The position numbers and the translations under genes were made by a program. The notes beneath the pieces were generated by a model. It was not told the origin of the DNA. It saw nothing but the letters and a program-made list of their open reading frames with translations, and ran no database searches. A stretch of DNA of 64,000 nt, from positions 21,593 through 85,592 of the forward strand of contig NZ_LDOT01000032.1 in NCBI RefSeq assembly GCF_001029445.1, given 5' to 3'. Shown here in pieces: positions 9,030 through 17,389 of the stretch (its first letter is position 1; each line of letters starts with the position of its first letter). Source of the DNA: Photobacterium aquae. Its GTDB lineage: Bacteria; Pseudomonadota; Gammaproteobacteria; Enterobacterales; Vibrionaceae.

Positions 9030-9751
9030 AATACTCAAAACCATACTTATTGCATGATTTAACTGTTTATACCGATGGTGCAATTCGTCTAACCAATTTT
9101 TATGTTCCAAAAGTTCTTAACTCTCTTTTCCAATTAGATGTCGTTCTGTACTACATTGCAAATGAAGAAATGGCAAAAAAGGCAAATGAAAAGGCAAATG
9201 AATTACTTGATCGCGAAACAGATCGTGTGATGAAATTGCTTGACGGTGCTAATGATATGGTTAAGAAAAAATCGCTAACTGACAATATTGAATATTCAAT
9301 GTCTTTTGCGAAAAAATACAAGCTGCAAACGCCCCTTGCCGGAAAGTTTATCAAGCTAATACAATCAGTTGACCAATTCAATCGGGCATTAGATGTGATG
9401 TGGCTTAATGGTGAGTTAGATTCTCAGAGTCGTGTCAAACGTCTTAAGCGGCTAAATGCTAGTCTGCTAAATCTTTCCGGTACACTCTATAATATAGGTA
9501 TTAATGCGTTAAAAGTAGCTCAAGAACAAGGCCACGGAGAAGATATTGAATCAACGTTGAAAGAAAACAATGTTGTTGTTGATAAAAAGCAGATGACAGA
9601 AGAAGATTTAGAGGCTGACTCGGCAGTTGATTTACAGCCTAACTCGGAATCGGAGGTGGCAGCAATTCAGCCTAAATCATCAGAAACTGAAGCTCTTGTA
9701 ATTGAGACTGAGGGTGTATCGTTTACTGCTGGTTTCGATTTGACTAAGTGA
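8993..9751 (+). CDS. Conserved-looking soluble protein, unknown function
   Basis: 252 residues, no signal peptide, largely helical with a Lys/Glu-rich helix near 55-75 and an acidic, low-complexity C-terminal third. It is translationally linked to the lipoprotein gene by overlap and is the last gene before a terminator. I do not recognise the family; proteins of similar layout occur in integrating conjugative elements, but that is only an impression. Confidence 0.6.
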   Translation: MAENKSQSVRKMKYSKPYLLHDLTVYTDGAIRLTNFYVPKVLNSLFQLDVVLYYIANEEMAKKANEKANELLDRETDRVMKLLDGANDMVKKKSLTDNIEYSMSFAKKYKLQTPLAGKFIKLIQSVDQFNRALDVMWLNGELDSQSRVKRLKRLNASLLNLSGTLYNIGINALKVAQEQGHGEDIESTLKENNVVVDKKQMTEEDLEADSAVDLQPNSESEVAAIQPKSSETEALVIETEGVSFTAGFDLTK

Positions 9752-9784
9752 TTTAATGTAGGTTAGAAGATCTGGGCCCATGAT

Positions 9785-9810
9785 AAAGGCTGGCATAGTG
9801 CTGGCCTTTT
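9785..9810 (+). terminator. Rho-independent terminator
   Basis: Stem AAAGGCTGGCA / TGCTGGCCTTT (two G-T pairs), 3-4-base loop, T-run. Confidence 0.75.
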
Positions 9811-9896
9811 GATTTATGAGATTTGTGATTTTTCGGTTAAAGCGAAAGCCTTACTTTGGTCAGAAAACGGTGACTGTATACGAATAAACAGATATG

Positions 9897-9923
9897 AAAA
9901 AAGGGAGCCTAAGCTCCCCTTTT
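9897..9923. terminator. Bidirectional terminator
   Basis: GGGAGC / GCTCCC flanked by A-run and T-run, so it can act on both strands. It lies downstream of the minus-strand gene at 10047-10271. Confidence 0.7.
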
Positions 9924-10046
9924 GTCGAACTATAAATTTATCACTGCTACATGAACTGTCATATACGAACGACAAGGTAAAAATACATCATATGCTAGAC
10001 ATATTCAAGTGTTGCTTTACTTAAGTGGGCAATAAGTAAGCATAAT

Positions 10047-10271
10047 TTACTTAACGAGCATAACTGTTTTGATGCAGGTATAAATGTCTAATGATGACAG
10101 TTCTACTTTTTTATAATCAAGCCAAATTGCCCTCATTGAGAAAAAGGCACAAATAACGATACCAACATGGACTATATATGCGTGTAAGCCCAAAAACTGC
10201 ATAATATTGAACGTTAAAAACATACACGCAATCATCAGTAATTGTACAATTGCGAAAACTTTCATCATCAT
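10047..10271 (-). CDS. Small membrane protein
   Basis: 74 residues with three in-frame ATGs at the start (MMMK); the third (about 10265) lies at the best distance from AAGGA. Two hydrophobic helices (AIVQLLMIACMFLTF; YIVHVGIVICAFF) and a short charged tail. No family recognised. Downstream lies a bidirectional terminator. Confidence 0.5.
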   Translation of the reverse strand: MMMKVFAIVQLLMIACMFLTFNIMQFLGLHAYIVHVGIVICAFFSMRAIWLDYKKVELSSLDIYTCIKTVMLVK

Positions 10272-10445
10272 TCCTTAGTAATTGAATGTTTCTATCAGGT
10301 TAACATGAGCTTTGCTTAGTTCAAACATTAAGCAGACACGAAAAGTTAAGGTTTCTCTATAAAATGAGGGGCGTTTTGCTTACTCGTTATCTTTCATCTT
10401 CTCCGGCTTTATGTATGATAGCTACATCACAAGGAGGCCGAACTG

Positions 10446-11477
10446 ATGACACGAAAACAACACTACCAACTATACAAGCCGAGTAATATCCATTGGGGTG
10501 AGTCAATGGAGCAATACGTTACAGGAAAGAAAGCCAAGCAGAATAAGATAAAGCAATTTGAACTATTAAAGAAACACATGACACCCGAACTTTTTGATTT
10601 CCTTGCTAGTTCGATAGAAATCCATGTGATGGCTGATGAGTTTTCACTGTTTAGAAATAACAATATCATTTACCCTTGTGATTCAACTCTGTTAGATAAG
10701 TTGTTCAATGCTAAGTATGATATTTCGAATATCACCATTCTGACGTACCCGGCAGAATCTTTCGTGATGGCAATGCCAAGCGGCTATCAATTCAATGGCG
10801 TTCATCTTCCATCATTTATGGTCAATGTGTGTGATAATAAAATGGCTGATGAGTTGATTTATCAACCATTTTGTAAAGCACTTATGGGTGACAGTCATGT
10901 ATTGCAGTCTCCACCCCGAGACATTGATGACATTAAGATTTCACTGTGCTTTAAAGACCGTCATTCTGATGGTTATGTCAGAGTGCAATTTTATCAGCAC
11001 GAAATTCCTGATTTGTTGGCGATAGATAACATCGAACAATTCAAGTCTTACATGGATAAGGTTAATCAGAAGCATCATGACTTGTATCGTCGTAAGCAAC
11101 GAGAAGCAAACGATATAGACATGGAGATAGAAATTCGCCTGATCAAGTTAGTCGCATCTTTGTTTGTTTATCACACGGCAAGTGAAGGGAGGTTCCTTCG
11201 AATGGGCTTACCAAAATCAACGGCCAAATTTGAGCAGTGTCAGGCTGTTAAAAACACACCGGCTACTTTTATGGAACTGGGTTTGTACCGTGATACCGAA
11301 AATGCCAATGGAACGCGGCCAGATACGCATGAACGGACGTTTTATTTCCGTCAATTAATGAGTGAACGTTATTATCAAGGCAAGCATTCCAATCGAGTTC
11401 GTGGTAGCCGCTGGGTGTTTGTACCTGCAACAGTGGTCAACCAAGGCTTGACCAAGACAATTTTGACGCAAGAGTAG
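10446..11477 (+). CDS. Orphan 343-aa protein, possible AcrVA2-like C-terminal motif
   Basis: A strong AAGGAGG precedes the ATG. No signal peptide or membrane segment. The last 50 residues contain an HER...YFRQ...YYQGK...RGSRWVFV pattern that reminds me of the conserved C-terminal block shared by AcrVA2-type proteins and many uncharacterised plasmid proteins (H-R ... G ... W-V ... P). This is a weak recollection, not a demonstrated homology. The gene is monocistronic, preceded and followed by non-coding DNA, as accessory anti-defence genes often are. Confidence 0.6.
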   Translation: MTRKQHYQLYKPSNIHWGESMEQYVTGKKAKQNKIKQFELLKKHMTPELFDFLASSIEIHVMADEFSLFRNNNIIYPCDSTLLDKLFNAKYDISNITILTYPAESFVMAMPSGYQFNGVHLPSFMVNVCDNKMADELIYQPFCKALMGDSHVLQSPPRDIDDIKISLCFKDRHSDGYVRVQFYQHEIPDLLAIDNIEQFKSYMDKVNQKHHDLYRRKQREANDIDMEIEIRLIKLVASLFVYHTASEGRFLRMGLPKSTAKFEQCQAVKNTPATFMELGLYRDTENANGTRPDTHERTFYFRQLMSERYYQGKHSNRVRGSRWVFVPATVVNQGLTKTILTQE

Positions 11478-11901
11478 AGTGGAAAACTGATAGTTACTGG
11501 GATCAGGCTTGATTGCGTCAAATCAATATCGCCAATGAGGCTTATAAGGCCAGCCATTGGCGTGAACCTATTTCGGAAGGACTATGTGGCCAAAGTGAGA
11601 AAGCGGCTAGGAGAGGCCGCGTAGAGGGGCTGGTCTAATGCAAAATCAATTACCAAGATGGGCAAAAAATTTTACCTGTTAATTATTAAACTATCTTTTT
11701 TGTTGGGTTTTAACAAACAAAATAACCACTACAAAAACAATTGCCCAATACGCATAATGCGTTAGTTAAATAAAGTAATAATTACAATGCTGGCATTTCA
11801 TGTCATAATTTTTTGGTTTAGGTGTTACATCATCACATTATGGCTATTATTACTACCGAACAGTAACGATAATGGGGAAACAATCAGGAGTGCATGGGAA
11901 A
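11478..11901 (+). other. 424-bp non-coding stretch upstream of the small-gene island
   Basis: No convincing ORF on either strand. The right half is AT-rich and could carry the promoter for the island, but no unambiguous -35/-10 pair or terminator was identified. Confidence 0.4.
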
Positions 11902-12087
11902 ATGAGCGATAAAGTTTTTTGTCAATGTGACAAGTGCCGACGGGATATTTTGGTTGGTGAAACGATGGTTACACTATCCGCTCAAAAGGAGCGAATTGAT
12001 AGTGAATCGGCTGTTCAGCCTTTAAATGTAAATATTATCGGTACATGGTGTGAGTCATGTGCTGGAACAGTCCAAACTAAGCATTAA
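11902..12087 (+). CDS. Small zinc-ribbon-like protein
   Basis: Start at ATG 11902 (preceded by GGGAAA; the ATG at 11872 is less likely). About 61 residues with CQCDKC near the N terminus and CESC near the C terminus, a two-knuckle zinc ribbon. First gene of a run of tiny genes with the same start context. Function unknown. Confidence 0.55.
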   Translation: MSDKVFCQCDKCRRDILVGETMVTLSAQKERIDSESAVQPLNVNIIGTWCESCAGTVQTKH

Positions 12088-12100
12088 ACCGGATGGGAAT

Positions 12101-12412
12101 ATGGCAAAATTTCAGCAAATTAAAGGCTTTGAGGGGCTGTCAGTCGTGCTTGTTGTTACAGGCCGTGAGTCTCTATCCGAATTAAACGAAGCAGCTCTTA
12201 ATTACGCCGACGAGACAATGGCGAACAGTGCTAATCACGTAGCTTCTCAGTGGCCTGTAATTGAAAAAAATGAAATTAGAACAGAGCAAATCGGGTGGAT
12301 CGAAATTGGTGTTGTAGATACTGAATACACAATCAGTCACCTGAACTTAGATAGAAAGCCATTAGATTCAAGCTGGAATGCTCGTGAGTTTTACCTCGGC
12401 AAATACGAATAG
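12101..12412 (+). CDS. Small unknown protein of the island
   Basis: About 103 residues from ATG 12101 (context GGGAATATG). Soluble, no motif recognised. The stop at 12410-12412 nearly abuts the next start. Confidence 0.55.
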   Translation: MAKFQQIKGFEGLSVVLVVTGRESLSELNEAALNYADETMANSANHVASQWPVIEKNEIRTEQIGWIEIGVVDTEYTISHLNLDRKPLDSSWNAREFYLGKYE

Positions 12413-12414
12413 GA

Positions 12415-12654
12415 ATGGGGAAAATGTCGCTCGAAGTTAAAACTCTCTGCTGGTTCCAAAGTGAAGATTGGATAATGACGGCTATAGCCTTCCGTGGGTC
12501 GTATGTCGTGACTCAGTACGGCAATCTATTTAGCGTCGATTGGTGTTTGGGTAACTCAGTGGTCAACATTAAAGCTGGCATAGATTCACTGGCAAGCGCA
12601 CAAGAGTTAGCACAGGCCGATTATCACCAAGAGGTTCAACGAGCAATTTTGTAA
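12415..12654 (+). CDS. Small unknown protein of the island
   Basis: 79 residues from 12415, or 76 from ATG 12424 (context GGGGAAAATG). Soluble with a beta-rich N-terminal half and helical end (ASAQELAQADYHQEVQ). No family recognised. Confidence 0.5.
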   Translation: MGKMSLEVKTLCWFQSEDWIMTAIAFRGSYVVTQYGNLFSVDWCLGNSVVNIKAGIDSLASAQELAQADYHQEVQRAIL

Positions 12655-12664
12655 GGAGTGGAAT

Positions 12665-12760
12665 ATGAGCGAATTAATGAAAGAGCTGGAAGCATTACCA
12701 CAATTTATTAGTGCCAAGCTGAACGCTGGGTCAAACTTGGCAAATAAATTATCGACTTAG
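12665..12760 (+). CDS. 31-aa small protein
   Basis: ATG with AAGGAG upstream and the same GGAATATG start context as its neighbours; ends with TAG at 12758. Helical peptide beginning MSELMKELEALPQF. Support comes from the ribosome-binding site and tight packing between two similar genes; there is no homology evidence. Confidence 0.4.
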   Translation: MSELMKELEALPQFISAKLNAGSNLANKLST

Positions 12761-12772
12761 GAGACATGGAAT

Positions 12773-13009
12773 ATGGAAGTGTATTCTTCTCTAAAAATCT
12801 TCTCCATACGAGTAGAAGTAATAAAAATTTCACAGGATATTTTCAAGTGGCAGATAGTTGAACTCGAAACAGAAACGGTTTCATATTTGCACAAACGGCG
12901 CTACACGAACCCCTCTGTAGCTATGAGAGACTGCCTTTTTATCGTTTGCGGTGAGCCAGATGAATATCGAAAAAAAGAGCTAGAAGAAGCAGCAAAGAAT
13001 GTTAATTAG
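12773..13009 (+). CDS. Small unknown protein of the island
   Basis: 78 residues, AGGAG upstream and GGAATATG start context. Beta-rich N terminus and a charged C-terminal helix (EYRKKELEEAAKN). No family recognised. Confidence 0.5.
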   Translation: MEVYSSLKIFSIRVEVIKISQDIFKWQIVELETETVSYLHKRRYTNPSVAMRDCLFIVCGEPDEYRKKELEEAAKNVN

Positions 13010-13020
13010 AAGGATTGGAA

Positions 13021-13449
13021 ATGAACATAATAGGTTTAGATAGGATCAATGCCTTAATTACAAAACATGGTTTCGGTTTAAGGTCTTGGGATGACAGGTA
13101 CTCAAAAGGTGTATGGGTTTGCATTGCAAGAAGCTCCTATTTATTGGAAGAAGTTGAAGATGCTTCAGAAGCTGGCGACTTAGATATGATTCCTGCAACC
13201 GACTTTTTGTTGTCTCAAGATTGGCTCCCTTTCGCAATTGGAGATAACTTTTCAGATGGGTTAATTGAGCTAGAAAAGCGGTTAGCAAACTTACCATATT
13301 CAGAGCTAGATCGTATGTCTCAGTGGTCAAATGCTGTAGACGCCGTGCTTGAGCATCTAAGAGATGTAACGAACTCTAGTTCCGGTTACGGCGGTTCAGA
13401 AGGACAATTTAAAACTCTATCAAGTGACTTTAAAAAACTGTGGGAGTGA
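13021..13449 (+). CDS. Unknown 142-aa protein of the island
   Basis: Start at ATG 13021 (AAGGATTGGAAATG) rather than the TTG at 13015. Acidic soluble protein, no motif recognised. Followed after 7 bp by a 41-codon zinc-ribbon gene. Confidence 0.55.
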   Translation: MNIIGLDRINALITKHGFGLRSWDDRYSKGVWVCIARSSYLLEEVEDASEAGDLDMIPATDFLLSQDWLPFAIGDNFSDGLIELEKRLANLPYSELDRMSQWSNAVDAVLEHLRDVTNSSSGYGGSEGQFKTLSSDFKKLWE

Positions 13450-13456
13450 TGGGAAT

Positions 13457-13582
13457 ATGGAAAATCAAGTATATGAGTGCAAACTTTGCCATGAAATTTT
13501 AGTATCCGATGCCCAGCATCATTATGCATTTATGGTTTGTGAGGCTTGTACTACTGAGCACGAACAAGGTATTGATCAATAG
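13457..13582 (+). CDS. 41-aa zinc-ribbon mini-protein
   Basis: Begins in the GGGAATATG context and ends at TAG 13580-13582. Contains CKLC near residues 8-11 and CEAC near 28-31, spaced like a compact zinc ribbon with little else. The intact CxxC pairs in so short a frame argue that it is translated. Confidence 0.5.
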   Translation: MENQVYECKLCHEILVSDAQHHYAFMVCEACTTEHEQGIDQ

Positions 13583-13597
13583 CAATAAGGATTGAAT

Positions 13598-13897
13598 ATG
13601 AGTGAGGAACAAAAATATTGCGCAAGATGCAGTGAAACTGCATCAGTAAAGCTTTGTGCTGAGTCGAGACTTTTGCACATTAAAGATGAATGTCAGGCTG
13701 GTGATGTCTGGGATGCTGAACGTGGTTATCTACTTTGCGATGACTGTTCAAATCAATTATTAAAAATCCTTATCCCAGCATTTCTCGGAGTTCAAGAGGC
13801 CAATATGCCTCTATATGTCAACCGTATGAGTCAAGATGATTATCGAGCTTTACAGATAGCTATGAACAGTCAATTGGCCAAGTGCCAGCCAATGTAA
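13598..13897 (+). CDS. Zinc-ribbon protein of the island
   Basis: Start at ATG 13598 (AAGGA 8 bases upstream) rather than the TTG at 13592. About 99 residues with CARC near the N terminus and CDDC near residue 47, then a helical C-terminal half. Resembles its neighbours 11902 and 13457 in the Cys pattern, suggesting a small zinc-ribbon family. Function unknown. Confidence 0.55.
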   Translation: MSEEQKYCARCSETASVKLCAESRLLHIKDECQAGDVWDAERGYLLCDDCSNQLLKILIPAFLGVQEANMPLYVNRMSQDDYRALQIAMNSQLAKCQPM

Positions 13898-13908
13898 CGG
13901 TGTTTAAT

Positions 13909-14232
13909 ATGGATGTTGAGAAACTAATAGCATCGCTGAGAGAAACGGACAGGTATATCGAAACAATCTTTATGCAAGGCTCTTGCTATCAGTTCCATTT
14001 GTTTCTTAAATCGCTTTATCCTAAGTCTCGGCCCCTAATCAGCAAACAGAAAGATCACATTATCACCATGATTGATGATCGGTGCTATGACATAACTGGC
14101 ATTGTTAGCAGTCAGGGTTTTAGTGAGCTAACTGAAAGTGACTTGCAATTAGTAAAATCGTGGAGCTTTTCAAAGTACAAAATACTTTCTTTAGGCGAGT
14201 GCCCATGTTGTGAAGAACCTATAATTGTTTAA
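13909..14232 (+). CDS. Unknown protein with Cys-His-Asp pattern and C-terminal Cys knuckle
   Basis: Start at ATG 13909 (TTTAATATG) or a GTG at 13882 inside the previous gene. About 107 residues. The core GSCYQFHLFLKSLYP, then DHIITMIDD and CYDITG, places a Cys, a His and an Asp in the order seen in papain/NlpC-like folds; the end has CPCCEEP. Comparable Cys-His-Asp proteins occur at 39669-40121 and 58230-58670. Catalysis is not established. Confidence 0.55.
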   Translation: MDVEKLIASLRETDRYIETIFMQGSCYQFHLFLKSLYPKSRPLISKQKDHIITMIDDRCYDITGIVSSQGFSELTESDLQLVKSWSFSKYKILSLGECPCCEEPIIV

Positions 14233-14248
14233 TCAGGAGGATAGGAAA

Positions 14249-14485
14249 ATGCAGTATAACAAAATAAATGCAGGTAAATGGTTAATCGATTTTTTCAGCA
14301 CTAATGGTGGCAAGGCTATTGCCTTATTTTATATCACTGTTAGCCTGCTGGTTTCAGGGCTCGTAATTTTTAGTTGGTTCAATACTGGCTCAATCACTAT
14401 TGAGGAAGCCCGTCCAGTTGTCATTATCATTTTACCTATTATTATTTGTCTTTTTTTGATGAAATCAGAACTGAACAGCAAGTAA
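14249..14485 (+). CDS. Small membrane protein
   Basis: ATG 14249 with AGGAGG upstream and GGAAAATG context; 78 residues with two transmembrane helices (ALFYITVSLLVSGLVIF; VVIIILPIIICLFL). Unknown. Confidence 0.5.
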   Translation: MQYNKINAGKWLIDFFSTNGGKAIALFYITVSLLVSGLVIFSWFNTGSITIEEARPVVIIILPIIICLFLMKSELNSK

Positions 14486-14508
14486 CGAAAGTGAGCCGTG
14501 GTGGGAAA

Positions 14509-14793
14509 ATGATGAACCGGAATGACGGATTAGTGTTAATAGGAATATTAGGATCTTTCGCCGCATTAACTATTCCTGTTGTAATCTACTTACAATCAGA
14601 AGGTTATTTTATGTTTTCTGTACTTTATCTGCTATGGATTATAGTCGGTAACGGTGTGCTATTTTCGTATGATCAACTTGTAGATTTGAATACTGTCAAA
14701 CACGCAAAAAATGGACACGGCGCTCTTGTGGGTGGATCAATTGCAATCAAAGCTTTGTTGTGGCCATTGTTTTGGAAACGTAGTATTGAATAG
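14509..14793 (+). CDS. Small membrane protein
   Basis: ATG 14509 in the GGGAAAATG context; 94 residues with three hydrophobic segments (VLIGILGSFAALTIPVVIYL; FSVLYLLWIIVGNGVLF; ALVGGSIAIKALLWPLF). Unknown. Confidence 0.5.
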   Translation: MMNRNDGLVLIGILGSFAALTIPVVIYLQSEGYFMFSVLYLLWIIVGNGVLFSYDQLVDLNTVKHAKNGHGALVGGSIAIKALLWPLFWKRSIE

Positions 14794-14799
14794 GGACGA

Positions 14800-15018
14800 A
14801 TGGAAAATGCGCGAATCAATAAAAGGGTTAATTGGATCTTGTCGAAGCGTAGTGAAGCATTTCGTCTGCGGGTCACGCCCGATAGTTGCCCATATAATGA
14901 AGGGGATTGGCGGTACGATGAATGGATGTTCGGCTGGGATAGCAGTGAACAAGCTGAACCAGACTTATTTGACCATGTAACAGGAAAATTTAAAATTAAA
15001 GAGTCAGCGAAACTATAG
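14800..15018 (+). CDS. Small RMF-like protein
   Basis: 72 residues. The segment CPYNEGDWRYDEWMFGWD matches the arrangement CPY...R..W..GW of ribosome modulation factor (RMF) and the related CrpP proteins. RMF binds 16S rRNA and makes inactive 100S ribosomes. The acidic C terminus differs from RMF, and basic residues are confined to the first 25 positions, so binding to ribosomes is not certain. Last gene of the island. Confidence 0.5.
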   Translation: MENARINKRVNWILSKRSEAFRLRVTPDSCPYNEGDWRYDEWMFGWDSSEQAEPDLFDHVTGKFKIKESAKL

Positions 15019-15092
15019 GAACCAGAAAGCGCAGTACCGACACACTGATAATGGACATTCGTTGCTAAGTGGGCATTAAAGCTTGAGTAGTC

Positions 15093-15120
15093 TCCTGTCC
15101 CGAATAATGTCAGGACAGGA
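15093..15120. terminator. Hairpin between island and the KfrA operon
   Basis: Perfect 8-bp inverted repeat TCCTGTCC / GGACAGGA with a 12-base loop, located between two convergent operons. No T-run, so a terminator role is tentative. Confidence 0.4.
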
Positions 15121-15172
15121 ATGCAGGTCTGTTTGGACGGGGAATTTACATTTCCTAGTAAGGACTATTTAA

Positions 15173-16120
15173 TTACTCGGCCTTAGTTTCATTATCTGAT
15201 ACGATCAACCGCTTATATTCAGATTCAATATGTCGTAGATGCGCAAGTTCTTCTAGCTGTCGGCCCTGTTCTTCTAGCTTGTTTTTTTGCTGTTCATGTT
15301 CAACTCGCAAAATATTTAGTTCACCTTGTGCTTGGTGATATAAGCCTTCCGTTTTACGTAATCCGTTGATTGACTCTTTCAATTCAGACATGTGATTGAG
15401 TTCCGTTTTCAGTGTGTTAATTTCACCCTGTAATTCGGTTTTATGGATTAATGCCTCATTAAGCTCTTGCGCTTTGATATTCAATTGTTTAATTGATGCT
15501 TTGTATTCTTCACACTCGACATCTAATGTTCTTTTCTCTGATTTTAATTGTTGAATTTCGTCTTGAACAGCGGCGTTATTAGTATTGGCCTCCAACAGCT
15601 TGGCATTCAGTTCGTCAAGCTGGCCTTTGAGTTCGTCATTGCGACTTGTTAACTCATCGTTTGTATTTGACAACTCATCAATACTCATATTCAAATCTGA
15701 TATTGATTCACTAATAGCATTCTGATTGTTGATCAGTTCTTCAATGGCCTTTTGATGTTCATCATCTTTAATGGCCAAAGAGGCAATCATCTTTTCTTCT
15801 TGTTCGGATTCAACTTGCTTTCTGACTGCTGCAATAATGCCGTTAAAAATCCCTTCAACGCTTGAGAACGAGTGTTCCAATACATCATTGATATCTATCT
15901 GTTCGCTGCTTTCTGTGTCCACAATGGATTGTGAATCCAATGGATTATTGTTTTGGTCAGCTAAATAGCTTTGCCAAACACCAATAAGGCGAGTAGGCGT
16001 ACCTTTACCAATTTTCTGACGCAAGGCATAGCCTGTGATTTTGTTTAGCTGTGTACCTTCATCAATCAGGATATGACCTGCTTCAATGATGCTCTGGTCG
16101 GTAACTTCGGTTGGACGCAT
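15173..16120 (-). CDS. KfrA-like DNA-binding coiled-coil protein
   Basis: Start placed at ATG 16120, with GAGGA seven bases upstream. The first 65 residues match the KfrA N-terminal domain (VTDQSIIEAGHILIDEG ... ITGYALRQKIGKGTPTRLIGVW), a winged-helix DNA binder. The remaining 250 residues are almost entirely heptad-rich coiled coil (repeated LNMSIDELSNTNDELTSRND-like heptads). KfrA of RK2 is an alpha-helical repressor that helps plasmid stability. The protein is the last gene of a minus-strand operon. Confidence 0.82.
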   Translation of the reverse strand: MRPTEVTDQSIIEAGHILIDEGTQLNKITGYALRQKIGKGTPTRLIGVWQSYLADQNNNPLDSQSIVDTESSEQIDINDVLEHSFSSVEGIFNGIIAAVRKQVESEQEEKMIASLAIKDDEHQKAIEELINNQNAISESISDLNMSIDELSNTNDELTSRNDELKGQLDELNAKLLEANTNNAAVQDEIQQLKSEKRTLDVECEEYKASIKQLNIKAQELNEALIHKTELQGEINTLKTELNHMSELKESINGLRKTEGLYHQAQGELNILRVEHEQQKNKLEEQGRQLEELAHLRHIESEYKRLIVSDNETKAE

Positions 16121-16210
16121 TATCATTCCTCTTGCTGCTAGTGCCTGACAAGTTATAGGGCAACATTCTATCAAGAATGTGCCCCTTATACTTCTGCTGT
16201 CGATTTTTAA

Positions 16211-16456
16211 TTACTGATTGATCGCAGTAATTTTTCTCTTTTCTGTTATCCATGATGATAGTGCAGTGATGCGACTTTTCGCCCGTCTGTAATTGCTGAA
16301 TGACGTTGGATTAAAGCCATTTAACGTCAATGAACGGTACAGTTTCGTGGTTAATACCATATATCTAACACGGCGTTTGTGTAGCTGTTCGGCGGTCATT
16401 TCAGAATATCGGTAGATATTCCCTCGTAATACGATTTCATCCGGTCGGTTTTTCAT
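16211..16456 (-). CDS. Small basic protein of the KfrA operon
   Basis: 81 residues, Arg/Lys-rich, helical. GGAGAT ribosome-binding site lies at the end of the preceding gene, so translation is coupled. Family not recognised. Confidence 0.55.
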   Translation of the reverse strand: MKNRPDEIVLRGNIYRYSEMTAEQLHKRRVRYMVLTTKLYRSLTLNGFNPTSFSNYRRAKSRITALSSWITEKRKITAINQ

Positions 16457-16458
16457 TG

Positions 16459-17388
16459 TTATATCTCCATATCCAAATCAGATAGCCATGCGTGATCCAC
16501 GAATAATTGCTGCTGCTGTACGCTGATAGCGAACCGCTCAACCATATTCTGTAGCCGTAACCTCAAGTTGGTTGGGTAAGTATCGAGTTTGCTGATCCCT
16601 TCGATGCAAGCGATCTGGCATCGAGAAAGGCTTGAGATATCGTTACCGGATAACGTGAATAACCGTTCCGGCGTGTGTACAACTAACGCGGTGTCATTAA
16701 CTAGATATCCGACCGCATTCAGTGAGCCAGTTTTCGAATGAGATTGGGTTAGTTGAATAAGCCACTGTTGCTGTTGCTCTGGTGAGAGGCCAGTGAAATT
16801 GGCCGGATGGCTGCAAAACACACGGTCATATTCACTCGCTGTCGGTTTTCGGAGAAAGAACATTGAACGAGGGATGCGTGTTGAACCGTCACACTCAAAA
16901 TCGCCGGCGCATTTTGTACCTTTGCTCTTAACAATGACGGCTGAAATATCATAGCCAGCCAGTAGTTTTGGCTTTAGTGCGAAAACGTCAAGAAGCTGAG
17001 TTAGCGACTGATCGGCCAATTCGTCAATGCTCATCGTCTGGTCGATTAGTTCTGCAAATGAAAATCTTTGGGCGATTTCAATCCATTCGGCCTGTTGGGA
17101 CAGGGTAATGTTGAGTCCATTTTTGCATTGAACCCAATAAACCACGGGCAACCCAATACCAAGGGTAAAGCCGTTTCTAGTGATAGTTTCCGTGTTGCAA
17201 ACCAACATAAGAAAATTTTGCGGCTTGGAATTAGCGACTAGAGACGCGGCCATATCAATGATGGTCTTTTGCTCGGTGTGCTGCTGCATGATCTGCTTGA
17301 TGGCCAAATCCAACTGAGCGGCTTGCTGGTTAATTTGCCCAGCAATACCCGCAGAGTTGAGATAAATCTTATGCATTAGTGCATTCAT
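16459..17388 (-). CDS. Unknown 309-aa protein of the KfrA operon
   Basis: Soluble protein with helical N terminus (NQQAAQLDLAIKQIMQQH) and no recognised domain. GGAG lies upstream within the end of the preceding gene, and its own stop provides the RBS region of the next gene, which indicates a tight operon. Function unknown. Confidence 0.6.
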   Translation of the reverse strand: MNALMHKIYLNSAGIAGQINQQAAQLDLAIKQIMQQHTEQKTIIDMAASLVANSKPQNFLMLVCNTETITRNGFTLGIGLPVVYWVQCKNGLNITLSQQAEWIEIAQRFSFAELIDQTMSIDELADQSLTQLLDVFALKPKLLAGYDISAVIVKSKGTKCAGDFECDGSTRIPRSMFFLRKPTASEYDRVFCSHPANFTGLSPEQQQQWLIQLTQSHSKTGSLNAVGYLVNDTALVVHTPERLFTLSGNDISSLSRCQIACIEGISKLDTYPTNLRLRLQNMVERFAISVQQQQLFVDHAWLSDLDMEI

Positions 17389-17389
17389 C

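Noticed and set aside
9809..10024. 71-codon frame on the plus strand
   Set aside because: Starts with TTG inside one terminator stem and runs through a second, symmetric terminator at 9897-9923; no ribosome-binding site.
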